Of a DNA stretch of 64,000 nucleotides, positions 1 to 15,200 are shown piece after piece. Position numbers and translations under genes: made by a program. Under the pieces are notes generated by a model. That model was not told the DNA's origin, ran no database searches, and saw only the letters and a list, made by a program, of their open reading frames with translations. Each line of letters opens with the position of its first letter. The first letter of the stretch is position 1. This DNA comes from Formicarius rufipectus (lineage: Eukaryota > Chordata > Aves > Passeriformes > Formicariidae): positions 943,037-1,007,036 of the forward strand of contig VXAU01002072.1 of NCBI GenBank assembly GCA_013399695.1, written 5' to 3'.

Positions 1-110
1 TTTTCAAGACAATTTCCATGATTACTGAAAGGAAAATATGGATCATATATAGTCAAAGACTCCATAAATTGATTGCAAACTGGAATATCTGCTCTGTGAA
101 GTGTACTCAC

Positions 111-217
111 CTCTGTTGTGCCTGTATCTAACATTTGGTCATGATGGCTGAATTCACCAGCATCCTTCTTGCGGATGTTTTCAACAACAGTTTTTGTTAT
201 GGTTGCAACATCCAGAC
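111..217 (-). CDS. NUP107: NUP107 exon 22 (residues 625-660), last in window
   Basis: It encodes GLDVATITKTVVENIRKKD through MLDTGTTE. Donor GTGAGT at 109-110, phase 0. The next exon lies beyond position 1. Confidence 0.96.
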
Positions 218-3200
218 CTGGGTTAAGAGAGATCTATGTAAGAACTACCATGAATTCAAACTTGACACAAAATGAATTTCAGATTCCAATTGTTGATTTT
301 ATGCCTTACTGCTAGTAATTCTTATCAGTTTGTCCACACACATATTGTTGGAATAAATTTTAAGCTTTTGTGCTATGTAATTTATGGCAGATATTTTACA
401 AGAATGATATTTGATATGAGAGAATATCAAATATGAGAAGAAGAACAAGACAACTAACAAGTTCTTCAGTCTCTGCTGAGGACCAGCACAGACTTAGCAC
501 TATTCACTAAGACCACTGATTCCTACAGTTCTGACAGCAAGATTATGATTTGACAGGAATGTACCAGGAAAAGCTCAGAATAGTTCTTTTACAGATGCTT
601 AAGCAGGATGTTTTATTTTTGAAACCTTAACCCAGTTTAAAAGAAAATGACTGAGAAATGATTGAAGTTAAGACACTGAAATTTGCAGTGAATCTATTTC
701 TTTGTGAATTCTGAGTGGCACAGAGGCATTGTCAAAAAAAGGACAATGTGCTGCTTCATTGTAATCCCTTTCAGTTGGATGCACAGGCCTGAAAGGAAGC
801 TTAACATTAATGCAAGCAACCCACCATGGCTAAGAAAAAGCACTATAAATAGGACAAAGACATTGAGACACTCATAGCCTTTCTAAATCCACAAACAGAC
901 ACATATTTTTGTAATTAGTTCACTGAAATAATATGATCATGTCAAGCTTCAGAACCTGTATTTCAGACAGGCAGCTGGCATTTAGTTCTTGGTGTGATGG
1001 GTCATAATCCAGCAGCCCATGTAATTTAGTTTAATTCAGATAAAGAACAACAATTCCAGGGTAGTTAAAACACACGTATACACCTACTTGAAGACATGAT
1101 CAGCAAAGTAATTTTGCTTAATTGAAAAATAGAGAGACACAGGAAGGAAAAAGTAGCATATTCATAGCTAGGTCTTGGGACCAAAACTACTGAATGACAA
1201 AATAACCCAGGATATAAAATGATAATTAGAATTTCAGGATGTCTCACCTGCCTCTTTTGCTAATTCAAGGCAGTGGTGGCGTTGATCACTTTCAGTAACA
1301 TCTTCAAGAAATAAAGCATACTGAGCAACAGCCAGCTCTGGGGGCAAGTGGCTTACATAAAATGCTATTAAATCTGTGTGCTTCTCAGATACCATCCGCT
1401 GCGAAAAAGAAAATATATGGAATGAGAAGCAAATATATAAGAAGCAAATATACAGAAGATACTCCATTACTATTTAAATATATATAATAAACATACTATA
1501 TTCCCCTGTGTAAACACAGAAGCATATTTACACTTCAGTAAAAACATGTATTAGGCAAAAACATAAATGTGTAGAAAATTTTTGATTATTTTATTTTGAT
1601 GTAGGAAGATTCCACTCAGCCTCTAAACAGGGATCAATAAAACTGCCCCTTATTTAAGAACTGCTGACAGAAACTCTGCATATTAGGCAAGCTTCCATGT
1701 ATCTCTTGAGAGGAGAGCATTAGCTGCATCATAGTTTTTTCATCCCGTAACCTTAAGTCTCCTTTTCTTCCTCCTTTATGTCTAGATTACATTAGAGAAA
1801 GCAAATTATATTTCTGAAAGCTTACCTGAATGTAGGTCTTTAGAACTTCAACACAAACTTCCTCCTTATTACAAACAAAGATAGAACCAATTTTAAATCA
1901 GATAACACGAAAAATAAAAGATACTTTACAGGCTATAAGTATTAAAACAGACAAAAAGGTTATTTGCTTATTCCTGCTTCAATAATCTACACACACAGGC
2001 TCAACGGGAAGAACTGTTTCTCTTGGAGTGTGATTAAAAAAATATGTCTTTTAATCAAAAGATTTAGTGTTCTAAGGATTTTGTTTTTCAGCAACTGGAT
2101 AATATAGTCTTTAGTCTAACTGGAATGTTACTTTTAAAATATTTTTTTTATTTCTTTCCATTTTATCGTATTTTTTAATTAATAAACAAAATGTCAGGCA
2201 CATAGATTACTATTACAGTGTACCACATGCACTGTTTTATTATAGAAAATTCTAATCTAACAGGATATAAATATCACCTTACTTATCTATAGTTGTTGTT
2301 GTTGGCTGGACTTCGCGAACAAAGATTTTGGGATAAGCCTGTGCAATGGATTTTTTAGGTGAGGCACAGTGTGCGTGGAACTGGCCCCCCCCCCTTTACT
2401 CCTGAGGTTCATTTTGCCACGGCCGAGCACGCTCGGATGGTGACAGCGAGTTCCTCCAGGATTCGAACCGGTGTCCTCAGAGGAGGAGCCGGCTCCACAG
2501 GCGGGGGCCTATGCCCCTCGGCCAACGCCCGCCACCCTTATCTATAGTAGCCTATACTAAACAACCAAAGTATAGTCTGAGCACCTGAAACAGCTTTAGC
2601 CAAGACTCAAGTGTTTGTTACTATTAAGAATTAACATTTTTGTTTCATATATGTAAATTAAAGGTCTTCATCTGAGCAAGCTGCATATAAACAACAAATA
2701 CTAAATATCATAAAAGCTTGCACATCTGCCTCCTCTCCCTAAAATCCACTGAAGGCTGATCCAAGAATTGTCCCATAAATACAAGGTGGAAAAAAAGGTG
2801 AAGAGGCAGAATCAACAGTTACTAACAATTCCGAAATGGAATTCATGTAGGAAATCTCACCTTTTCTGTCCTCTTTGTTAAGCATCTACTAATGGCTAGA
2901 TCTACTGTGCTTTAGCTTTAAGACCTACTCTATGAAATTGGAGTCTGCCTAAAAATTAGTATGTATAACTACATACATACATACACAAAGACATTCCTCT
3001 TATTCAGCTAAATGTTAACTGACTTCAAAATGAATTTCAACGAGAGAATGAAGCAATAATTAGAGGCATGAATAAACAACTTGGAGCTGTATTCAAGTCA
3101 TCTAATGAAAACACACATTTGTCTTTTGCCAAAAGAGGTTATGTTCGGAAACTTATTTGATACACCAGGCCTTCTCAATTTTAAAATACTAGAAAAGGAG

Positions 3201-6200
3201 AGGTTCTAATTACTTGTGATTTTCTCACAAAAGAGTACCCATCTGCATATTTAGCACAAATAGGCTAAGTAGTTAGCAGGTTATACTTACTTCTTATTTT
3301 GAGGTAATATGAAAGTTCCAGCTAGTACTAAATAGTTAAAGCAAAAACATTTATGAGCTTACAGAAGCAATGCATACAGTTCCAATGACTGCCTATAAGA
3401 ACATGTTCTATTCAAAACATCTTGGCTGCTATGAATACACCTAACACTGAAGTCTGAGTCAGGGCTTTCTCAATAAAGTGCTTATGAGTGAAATCCACCA
3501 TCCTCTCAAAAACAATATTTAAGCTGAACTGGAGAAGAAGAGGATGCTCATTTTGGCTGCTGTATTTATGCTCCAAGATCAACAAATACATTATTTAAGC
3601 ATGCAGCTCCTCATCAGCCTGGTAGTAATTTACTACCACTCTATGTTGTTTATGTACTTACACACACATTTCCACTTTAAAGACTGGCTATTGCTATGAC
3701 AACAAATCAAATACAAGGGAACTTACCTTAGTCTGCATACCCAAAGTGCGGAAAAACAGAATAAGATGTGTCATGAAACGAAGGAGGTGCCCTGGGAGCA
3801 CACTTCTGTCTTTCGAAAGCCACCTACTGAATTCTTCCATCAAACCTATAGCCACCAAGGAAATGCCTGTATTAGTTGGATCATGGGGAGAAAACCACCT
3901 AAGAAATATTTAAAAACTACACATTTATTCAAAAAAATGTAATTTAGCCACAAAAGTCTGACAAAACAGCAACAATTTTGGAAAGATGTAGCTGTTTGAC
4001 TCAAATATCTACTGTATGTATTTTATCATTCCTCAGGAAAAGTCTTGCATATATTCTGACACATTTACATGATTTCATGACTTCTTTGAAATCTACCTTA
4101 TATGTCAAACTGCACAAAGTCCCTACTGTTTTAGAGCTTAGCTTTAAAGTGGAGTTTGCCTGCTGCATACTTTTAAAAATCAATTCACATATAAGTTTCT
4201 GGAAAGGTTACTCAAAATAATGTAGTCAGATGACAATTAAAAATCACTTAGAGAAAAGCTCACCATCCACATCTCCCAGTATAATGAATTTCTGAATCAC
4301 ATGATAGTGTTCTTGATTCTCCTCTATAACCCTCTGGGAAGAGAAAATGAAAATTCAAACTTTGAATGAAATTTTGTAGCCTAATGTATGAAGAAAACAA
4401 ACTTATAAATAAAGCAAAAGTTCCTCAGGAAGAAAAAAGTTATCCTATTTTCAAAGGTATTCTTCATAAAGACCAGGAGAAAAGGCACTTGCTATATCCA
4501 TATCAAATTACAAGAATATTGTCAAACTGAAAGAACCAGAATATAGATCTGCACAGTTAATACTTTGACTGGAAGAGATCCAAGACTAAGGACTTTTTGC
4601 TCAGAAGACGAGAAGGAACAGTGACACTATAAATAACAGATTCTACAAAGTCACAGAAGATGCAACAAGGTATATAAATCCTTAAAGGCCTGCGAAAGTT
4701 ACTTGAGGAAGAAAGGGTTTTTCCCACCCCTAGAGAGGAATAAATGCATTAATGCGAGAAACGCACTTGCAAATTTGCTATATGGTGAGAATTTCACTAT
4801 GTTACAATGGCAAATGCAGCTGGGTGTATCTGTAGATGACTGCATGCCTTTGTCTTAGCAATATGATAAATACTATGTGTCCATGCCATCAAATAAAAGC
4901 AAGTGTAGTTTCAACTTAATCACTGCAAAAGCAAACAAGCTTTTAAATTTTGAAAGGCCTGTTCTGAAATAAGCACACAAACCTCCTATAAAGAAAATGC
5001 AATGTAATCAATCTGTGAACATTCTATCTGTGTTAAATAGTTGATTTAGTCTGTCTGCTTTGTATGTCTGAAAACACTTGACAGTCAGCTGTTTCTTTAG
5101 CACACCCAGCTGGTTCTACAGATACAGGGCAAGACAAGACCTGTATAATTTTCATTGTTAAATGACGGCAGTATATAGAAAAATCTATTTTAATTGAGAA
5201 TAACACATTATAGAGGTAGAAAATATAAAATTAATCAGTCATTGTGCATATTTGAGCATTTCTTTAAATAGCAGTAAATAGTAGTAAAATAGAAGTAAAT
5301 AGTAGTAGAACCAGAACCCAGTGAATAGTTAAAAATGGCAGTGAGGAGAAACACTTCAATTATTACATACCTTTTTGTCTGTTGCCTGAAGTTCTTCAAA
5401 AACCTTTTCGGAAGTCCAGCTTCAAAACAGGAGAGACAAGACAAAAAATGTTACTTTGAATATTCCAATCAGGTCATACAGGATGCTTTGTTGAGTGCAG
5501 GAACATAATTTTACTTGAAACTTACTTTGTTTCTAAATAATCTCTAGGGAGCTCTTCCATCTCCTCTGCAGTTATTACGGAGGTTCGTATTTCCTGCTCA
5601 ACTAGAGTGTCTACCATGACCCTGAAATATGCCCAAATAGTATCTTCCCAGGTATCACAAACTGGAAGAAGCTACAGATTAAATAAACAGAGCAAACATT
5701 ATGAAGAGATAGAGAACTATCAGAACTCAAACAGAGCAACTATAATTTATGATCAGGTTTTTGGGCATCAAATCAGACTAGTAACCAACTTGAACAGTAG
5801 CCTTTCCTTCATTGAAGTAGGATGACTTTAAAGTCAGCAGGAATAATACTATCATATACTTAGTCAAAACATGTCAGCCCTACAAGGAGCAGCAATGTTT
5901 GCCATTGTCCTGTTTACTACATCTTTAAATAACCAGTAATTGCAATATTTCTGATGATATCACTGTCACATATGAGAAGGAAAATGCTCAACTACCCCAA
6001 ACATCACTTATCTAGGAGGTCTGACATACCTGTTTGAGGTTTCCACTCAGGGCTGCATAGATTGCTCTTTCATATCTATTAAACTGCTCCTAAAATAAAC
6101 AGCAAAAACACCCAAACTTTTAATTACACAGCACTTATGTTTTCTAGTCACTTTACATTTTATTAGAGATTCATTCATTGCAAATGAAAAACACAAGGAA

Positions 6201-9200
6201 TACACAAGGAACCAAAACAAGAATAGCAAGTGACTTTCCCTTCACTAGCATCCCCTTGTAACTTACCTGAAAAATGTATATTGACCTGGAAAGAAAGTAG
6301 TATTTTTCCTTTCCCATTCAACTAAATCAAGATGAAAGTCAAAGTGTCAGTGGTTTTACTTTCAGCCAGAAAAAAAAGGCACACATTTCCCGAAAAATTG
6401 GTGCTGATTATGTAGATTTCTCACCACAATACACAAATACATTATTTCAGAAGTCCCCTTAGAAGCATGAATTGTAAATCATGTAAGCAGCAAATACAGA
6501 GGGAGTAGGTTTACTTAAAATCTTGTTTCAGAGTTTAGAAAAGTTCAAATATATGTGCTAACATCAAGCAAACCAGCATTATCTTACCTCTTCAGCCATA
6601 CGCCAACAACTTATTTTCCAAATGCACCTGTATGGATTGCCTTGAACAGGCTCCAGCTCTTTTCCTACATAGAAAAAGAAAAAGGGGGCAAAGGAAAATA
6701 GTGCTATTAATAAAAGAGAAGCCAGTCACAAGTAAAGCCCATTTTCTGTTATTAACCCAATTTCAATCCCTTTGAAACTCTTCCCAAAGCATTTCAATGC
6801 TTTTGATTGGACCGCAAGGTGGCTGCTCTGGGAAGTTTGGTAAATTTGTATCTACAAGTTGCAGTATTTTGAAAGCTTAGCTGCTATCTAGCTTTGAAGA
6901 AAATTATTGTTTTGGCTATAACGTATCTACAATGTTAATATCTGGAAAAGAACAAATGTAAGGAAAAAAGCTAATTTTTTAATCTTAAATAATAATCAAA
7001 ACTTTTAAAAAATGCCACTGCTTCACTGCTGGTATTTTGTATGTACCTGTATAAGGGCATTCAAACCCATGCAAGGGCAGGTTAGGCAGGTAGACTCAAA
7101 ACAAGCCCAGGACACTGGTGTGGCAAGCAGATAAAAGTGACAGGCTATAGGGATTTGAAAATTAGGAAAGCATTATTCATTCCATACCCAGCTGTAACCA
7201 ACACTTAGACTTGTCCTTAAATTCCCTGCTAAATCCTGCAATGTCCTGATCATAGGGATAAGCAAGGTACTGTGTTATAAATGAGATCATCTGCAAGGAA
7301 CCCCACTACCAAAGGAAAGGTAGTTTAATAACTTTCAAGTATTTTAAAAGCATCTCTTTTTCCTGCACTTATATTTGCTGAAATGTAGCCCTACCGCACC
7401 TTTCTGAGGATGGATATAGAATCCAATTTGAGTCTGTAAGCAACAAAATGTGTACTAGGTGGCACAAATCAGATGTCAAGAAAATACAGACCGAAATATT
7501 ATATGGAGGCGGAGAAGATGTGTCCAGAACTCTGTGACATCTACCTCCTAGTGATTATGCCTGACTTTGAAGAGAGAGTGGCTTTAGCATGTTTACATGA
7601 ATTCAGTAAACTCATACTTTCAAATAAAGAAATTTCATGTTAGTTTTTACACATTGAACAGACATGGGAAAATATACTAGATATGAAAAAAAGCTCTTAA
7701 GAAATAACCATTTCTCTTTGCCACAGAGAGATACTAAAAGGAAGCCCTATGCTCTGTTTTTCCATCTGCCTCAAATGCACTTCGGAGCAGATACCTCCAT
7801 TTATGTTAGGATCATGATACAGTTTCCAGCCTTCCAAAGTTGCAGCTCTCCAGGCCTGACCACATCGTTTGCATAAGCGCTGTGCCTGAAAAATAATGGA
7901 TTTTCTCAGCAACACACTTCAAGGTAGGAAACCCTCCAGCTTCTTCTTTAAAAATGTGAACATTATTAAAACACTTAATTTGTGTAGCGATGCTACTATG
8001 CGAAAAATAAGCACAGAGGATCCTAAACTCAAAACTACTGAAAGATTTCAAAGCAAATACTGATTTTTTTCATTAAACTTTCTGGTTTTTCAGTCAGTAT
8101 TTACAGCAATGTGAGCACATGCTACAGGTCATCTTTGTTAGCTTAAACAGATGTTATACAACCTTCTGATAAGTTTAGTGTTGTCCTGTTGCTTAGATGT
8201 ATAATCCATCTCTTCACAGTCATTCACTTTTCCAGTTGACTTAATACTTCAAAACCCAAACTGAAGCTGCGAATTTATATTCATATTCATATTGCCCTGC
8301 AGCATTATGCTCACATTCCCATACCATCAGAAAATGAATAGATGTGCAACATATTGGAACAGAAAACAAGCAAGTAACCATATTGCTAAGACTGAGTTCT
8401 TTGGCACAAGAATCTCAAGTCCTCTTTCCCCCTCTCTGACCCAACTGTCATTATATATACATGTATGATAATCCACTGATGATTACAGACACAGTTAGGA
8501 CGTTCTTTGAAACATTCTTTGTGCTTGACTGGCAGTATTTTGTATCAAGCCACAACAGTGAAAAAATATTGCCAAACAACCAAAAGACTCCAAACTATAT
8601 TTTTTCCATAACATCTACTCTATGCCCAAAATTATCTAATTAAAAGCAAGATTTCATTAAAATGCTAATTTAGCAATGTTGACAACAAACTGAAAATCAC
8701 TACAAGACAAATTTAAACATTTAAACACAATTCATTGGCTTTAACAGTGAGATATTTTAAATCTTAATTAAAAGTTATGCTACCTCATCTGTCATTCCCG
8801 CTCTGATGAGAGTGAAGAGATATTTCAATAACCTTGCATCATCTTCTCGGTCTAAATCATCAAGTGGCAGTTTCTGTCGTATGGGAGCATCTGGATCCTG
8901 CAAGAAAAAAAAGTCACCACTCATCCACACAGTGCCTCTATGTATGTCTCTTCCATTAACTTCCTGTCCTCTTCTATAATTTGCAGTCACTTTCACGTTG
9001 ACACATCAATCTGTAAAATCCAGGTAATACCCAGCATGATGCTTCTCTGTTTGTACTCTCTTGTTTCTTTTATACTCTTCTGTCACTGTTCCTATCAGAA
9101 GGAGCCAATGCAATTTACTTACTCCACTCCATCTTCCAGCTCTCCTCCCCTTCAAACATCCTTTCCCCTTCTGTCTGTCCACCTACCAGACTGTTTCTGC

Positions 9201-12200
9201 TCCTTCACCTTCAGTCTGAGAAGGCTTTTCACAACAGCTGAAAACACTTCTATTTAATCCAAACAGATTTTCTTAAGCCAGTCAATAGATCAGTCTTCAA
9301 ATGAATTAATCTAGAACAGCTGTGCTGTCACTGGGGCAGTTCATTACCTCATTCTACCGGACAGTCCTTTCTTTCCTTGCCTTCTCTCCCTTTTTTTACT
9401 ATAGTAGCTCAAAGAATTGCACTGGGACTTGGTTTCATTATACTAGTTCCTGCATAAAGACAGCGTTGGCTCATCTGTAAGGGCTCCAGTGGCTCCCAAA
9501 CATTTTTTCTGAGCTTTCTTGGTTAGGAACATGATTTTGTTTCAGACATAAAAAGTCATGATAGAGCCATTTACTTCAACAAATAGACCACAAGTACTTG
9601 TGCTGGGGCATGGGGGTATGAAAGTGATCACTGAAAGAAAAAAGAAGTCCACAAGTGATCTCAAAAAGAAATTCTGAGGTGTCCCACCTCACAATTTCTG
9701 TACTCATTTTTAGATTGTACAGGTATCTAAGAACTGGTGGAAAGCTGTGAAAATAGCATATATGCTCTCTCTAATCCATTTTAAAATCAAGTCTTGCTTT
9801 TATATAATACTTACCAACTCTGTTACCAGAGCTCGAGAACTTCCAATGTATGTACTGGACTGTCGCTGCTTCAGGGTATGTAGTGTGTTATCCCTGAAAG
9901 CAATGAAATGTTTTACAGAAAAATATCTTTTTAGCAAGCGTCTCTTAATAAGACACTAATATTGAAAGATATTTTTTCTTACATGAAATATATTTATCAA
10001 ACAGACACTTGGTTTGATTGATTTATCAATGGACTGCGCTACTGTTGTGAAAATGCAGCATTTCACTAGTACAACATTGGAATCAATACACACATCTTTG
10101 ACTTTTTTCAAAAGCATCCTTTATTTCAATCATTCCTGTATTTAACTACTGATTGATTTCTGCATAAGCAGAATTTTCCACTAGCATTCGCTATGAGGTC
10201 AGTCTAGGACAGAAATTCAGCTTAGAATAAACACTATTCCAAAAGTGTGAATTCACTGGCCATTAAAAGAAGGTTTATCTAGGCATCTAGCAAGGAAGGG
10301 ATTCTTTGGTCTTTTGAGCCATAAAACTCATCAGTGACAATAAAGATGACAATAATGGCTTCTAGCGAAGAATCAATTACACAAAGTGACAACAAGAACT
10401 TAAGAGGCAAAAGATAAAGCCAGAATAAGAAGTGAATAACTGGGAAATACATAATAGAAATCCTCATCTAGGTTAAGCCTAAATTAAGTTGGTTTGATGG
10501 TTTTGCCTTCCATCCTTGCCTCCCAAAATGCAGTAACTGACTTCTGAGAAGATATACTTCAGCAGATGGGTAAGAAAACTCAATTTTTACATCTATGTCT
10601 TTAAAGAAAGAAGTGAATACAGCAACCAACTTTAAAAATCCACTTCTTTCCAAAAGCAATTCTATGACTGTGAATCCTGCACCTGATGGGAGCATGTATA
10701 TAATCAAAGAAAGTCTGAACTCACCAATATACTGTTCTTGCATAAAACTCAATATTATCGGAGAAGTCCCCAATTTCATCCTTAGCAATGCTCTCTAGCC
10801 AATCTACCACCAGCTGGAATAAAATTAAATTGCATTTTTAAAGCAAACATGTAAAAAATAATACTTTTACTGCCTTCCTCTCATTTCTGGATCTACTTGC
10901 TATCTATGGGCAACCAAAAGGCATACAGATCCAGAAGACTATTCCACTTGCATTTTAAGCATCCAGTATGAAAGTCGTTGGTACTTGATCTCTATTTCTC
11001 ACTGGATGCTGCAGTTTACTACAGTGCTACTTAACAGTTTATTAATCACAATCAACAGTAACAGATTCTGCAAATGGGAACACTTCTCAGCCCTTCATCA
11101 TCTCCAAGCTAGCCTGAAAAACATTTCTGATCTTTAGAAACTAAAGAGCATTATTTTTAGGCATAAAAGGAATAATACACTTGAGTGAACATAAAACAAG
11201 TATTAGAAACAACCTCAAAATGTGCATAAAGCATCAGCATTATAAATATTTAATCTATTTTTGTTCTCATATTGAAAACTTTCTGTCATACCTGACTTTG
11301 TCGAACAAGTGAATCTTTCTGAAAGAAGTTGTCTATGTTTGTTTTTTCACTAGCAGTTAAAACCTGTTTAAGAAAAAGCTGATTATTAGTATATGGAAGA
11401 GAAAATTACCACAAAACCAAAAATACCGAACTGCACACATATTAATTCATAAGTTTTCTACAAGTTCCATATGTTATCTCTCCCCTCTCCCTTTTCAAAA
11501 AATAGATGACATTATAGTTTTACTTGGATTTTTTACATCCAGTTACACTATAAACTCTAAAAATGAGATTCAGAATATAATTCACAAATGTGTGATAACA
11601 GAAAGATTCTAGATAGTAGATTCATTGATTCCACTCACTGCATTCATATTATTCTAAATCCCAGTTGTTACTATACATTAAAAAGATTACATTTTCCAAG
11701 ATCACATGCACACTTAACATAAACAAGTGTGAAAGAACAAACAAAAAAATCAAGTCCAGAGTCCTGATCCTACTATCTGATCTCCTGCATTAATCCAGCT
11801 TCCATTAGACTTGCAATAAAAATAGAACAGGAGATGCATTTTCCTAAAAAACACAGGTAGAAGGAGACTGGGGTTTTTCTGGCACAACAGTGTTTAACAG
11901 TGACAACTTAGAAGTGGGAATCCTAGAGGAAGCTATTTTATGACTAAGAAGAAAGTAACTGTGATCATAAATTTTACAAAGGCAGTCTTTTTGCTTATTG
12001 TTTTGTCTTCCTAAGCATATTCTGGCAGCAAAGACTGGAAGTGCTGTATTGACACAGACAAGATGACTACAGCTGAAACAAGATTGTTAAAAAAACTGGA
12101 TTTCTCTTGAAATAAATTAGAATCAGGACTGCAAAGGCTTGAGACCACATGTTCTTTTAGGCAAAGCAAAATTGTGTCTGACCTATGGGAACATTACAGC

Positions 12201-15200
12201 TACTGATGCAGTTTTTAAAAAAAAATAGTTATTTCTAGTGAATTTAGGTTGTCTTGTGCAGAGACAGGAGTTGGACTCAATGATCCTTGTGGGTCCCTTC
12301 CAACTCAGAATATTTTATCATTTTCTGAGTGCATGTGGAATACATAAGGCAACAAAAATAAAAATACTTCAGAATATTTTTTACACTAAAACCCTCTTTT
12401 CAGAACTATTTGGATTTACTCTTCACAGTATATGAAATAATTTAATATTCGTCTTGATTAAAATCAGTCTCATTTTTCATATTTGAATTTTGAGTGGCTG
12501 CAATTTTGAGATTATAAAATTAAAATAAAAGCATTTAACCTGTATTTTGCTTATTTAGCTCCTTATGTCACTTAAAAGAACAAAAAAAGGCCACACTCAC
12601 TGTGATATCAAATGCAGTTTCATCTTCCAGTGCAGACTGTATTCTGTCTCTAGAAATGAAAGTGCAAAGCGTTAATGATTAAAATAAAGCAGAGAAAATT
12701 TAGCAGAATGCTTAAGTAAAAATGCTTAAAAAACCTTTACAGAAATGTTTTTTAAAAAAATACTAGAAGTTGCAAAAGTAATAAGAATAGTATTTCACTT
12801 ATGTAATTAGGTAATAAATAGACATATCAGAATGCAGTTACATAAACAGTTTATTAATAGGTACTTAATTACTTCAGTCCCTATTGAGAAACTTATATGA
12901 AATATAACCAAGAAAGTCATTTCAGTGCAAAAACATAATGTACTTTGCAAAGGAATTACCTATAAAGTGAGGATAACAGTCTCCAAGTTACCATCTCCTG
13001 CTTGAGAAGCCACAAGACACTGGCAGTTTTGGAAAACTTTTGCTGTCCAGGAGTTGCCCGATAAACTATCTTCCCCAGTATATTCACCTGAGGTAAACAA
13101 ATTTATACATAGTTAATACTGCCCATCAGTGGCTTTTCTTTTTTTCTAAATGCTTTCAACAACTGAGTTCGATTACTGTCTCAAAATAGGTAGACAATAT
13201 TCCAGATCACAAATTCCCCTAATTAGCAATAAAAAACTCCCCATCAACAGAGGCTAGATGGTATCAACCATGAGAGTAGTTTTGTTTTGCAATACACTGT
13301 ACAAATCCAGGATAAAAACAGCTTACATGGAACAATTAAAAAGGTGGGAGGGAGAGAAAGCAATCACTGGGGGGAAAAAAACCCCAAACACAAAAAACAC
13401 ATACAAAAAAAAACAAACCCAAGAAGCCACCAAAATCCCCAACTTTTATTCCCATATACATCAATATCAAATACTAAGTTAGTCCCACTGGTATTTGTGA
13501 GATCATTTAAGCATTTATCCATGCCTGAAAGATACTTTTTCCTTTCGAGTTCTGTTAAATGAGGGAACCCAATCTGCTAGTTATCACATAATTTACAGAA
13601 CCATCAAATAGAAATTCTACTGTTTTGTCCTATATTTATTATTAAGAAAGCTACACAATAAAGTCTTTTCCATTGGTAGTTAGTTCCAGAGCTCCTACTA
13701 CTGCCAAGACGAGCTCCAAACTCTTGTATTTCTGGTGTACCCAATTCATCAATATATTCACTGGTTTTCAAGTGGGAAGTGAACAACAGATTTGGACAAA
13801 AGAAAGAGGTGTACCATCATGATGCAAGAGGGGAACACAATCTTCTGTTCTCTTCTATTAATCAGCATAAAATATGAAGAGCCTATGGCTAGGAACCACT
13901 AGGATGATCTCAGGGCACAGATGAAAGGCAAACTGATAGTTCAGGGCTGTCCCTTCACCCCCATCCCAAGCCCCATCAGCAACATCCAAGCCACACTTCA
14001 GAGCAGCATCCTTCACTGTACTCTTGTACATCCTTGGCAACATAAGTCAACACCCCTCAGTTCCACATGGCTTAAAATACCCACTCTATTACTTACTGAC
14101 TTTGCAGATCTTATCCATTTGCTCAAACAGGAGTTCCACTATCTCACAGAATTATCAAGTTCACATTTATTTTCCTTCTCTTGACTGCTTCCCTGTTCTG
14201 TTTCAGCCTCAACAATAAATTTGCAAAAAAATGGACTAGCAACCTTCCAGCAAAAACACATTTTTGTAACATAGACGTAGGTATGAAGTCTCCTAAAAAA
14301 TATAATCTGCACACCTCTCTTGTGATCAACACTTATTGGTAGAAGCAACATAATTTCTTCCCTTCAAATTGTCAATTCCTGCTGATCCTGAACTGACAAT
14401 CACCAACCAGTGAAATAAAGAACTGTGTCTAAATTCAGAGACACACCTTAGAGACAATGCTTAGCCCTTTATGGCCAGCTTGTTAGCAATGTACCAGAGA
14501 ACTTAAAGCATCATAATACAATGATTTTGTTTCTTTATACATGAGAAAAAAAACACATTTTAATCCAGCTGATTAACATTAACAAAAACATCTATATATC
14601 TGCTAATGTGTAACGCCACTTGACACTTGAAGTGGAATGAAAGCTAGATAACATTTTTAGTATTCAGCAAGCTATCCCATGAGTATTTCTATGCCAAAGT
14701 AGTATATGAGGAAGGAGAGATGTTCATTGAGTGATACTCAATGCTAGTATCACTCGTAAGACTGCAATCACCTGGAAGATTTGAAGGAGGTATGTTAAGA
14801 ACTGTGACTTCTCAGCAATATTGCTTTGGGAAGGGACTGTAAAATATAGGAAATAAAACCCCAAATAAACTACTTACCTGACTGTTACAAATATTTTCAT
14901 ACTCATCCACGAGATCAAAAATGGTAGTTGACGTATGCTTCAGGAAGGAATGTAGAAAATCCGAGTACATGCTCATAGTAGCTAGGACAGATTCAATAAG
15001 GAACAGTCATCTTAGTCAGACACATCTCCGTAAAAAACAACCCCAACAGACTACAAAAAGATCCTTCTAATGACAAGGCATCTCATCTTTCACAGATTTA
15101 AAGGAGAACAGTGATGATATGAACTATTTAGATCCTATGAAGTCAGAAGAACTTATCAGCTAACATAGTAAGAGAGATAGAAGCTATGAGCTAAGTCAAA

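Noticed and set aside
2439..2536. A functional tRNA gene
   Set aside because: It has A and B boxes, but the T stem is degraded, there are extra bases after the B box, no T-run terminator follows, and it sits in a longer insert with target-site duplications, so it is a SINE head.
8940..9257. A 105-codon plus-strand frame in NUP107 intron 11
   Set aside because: It overlies pyrimidine-rich intron sequence, with low-complexity Ser/Phe/Leu composition and no family match.
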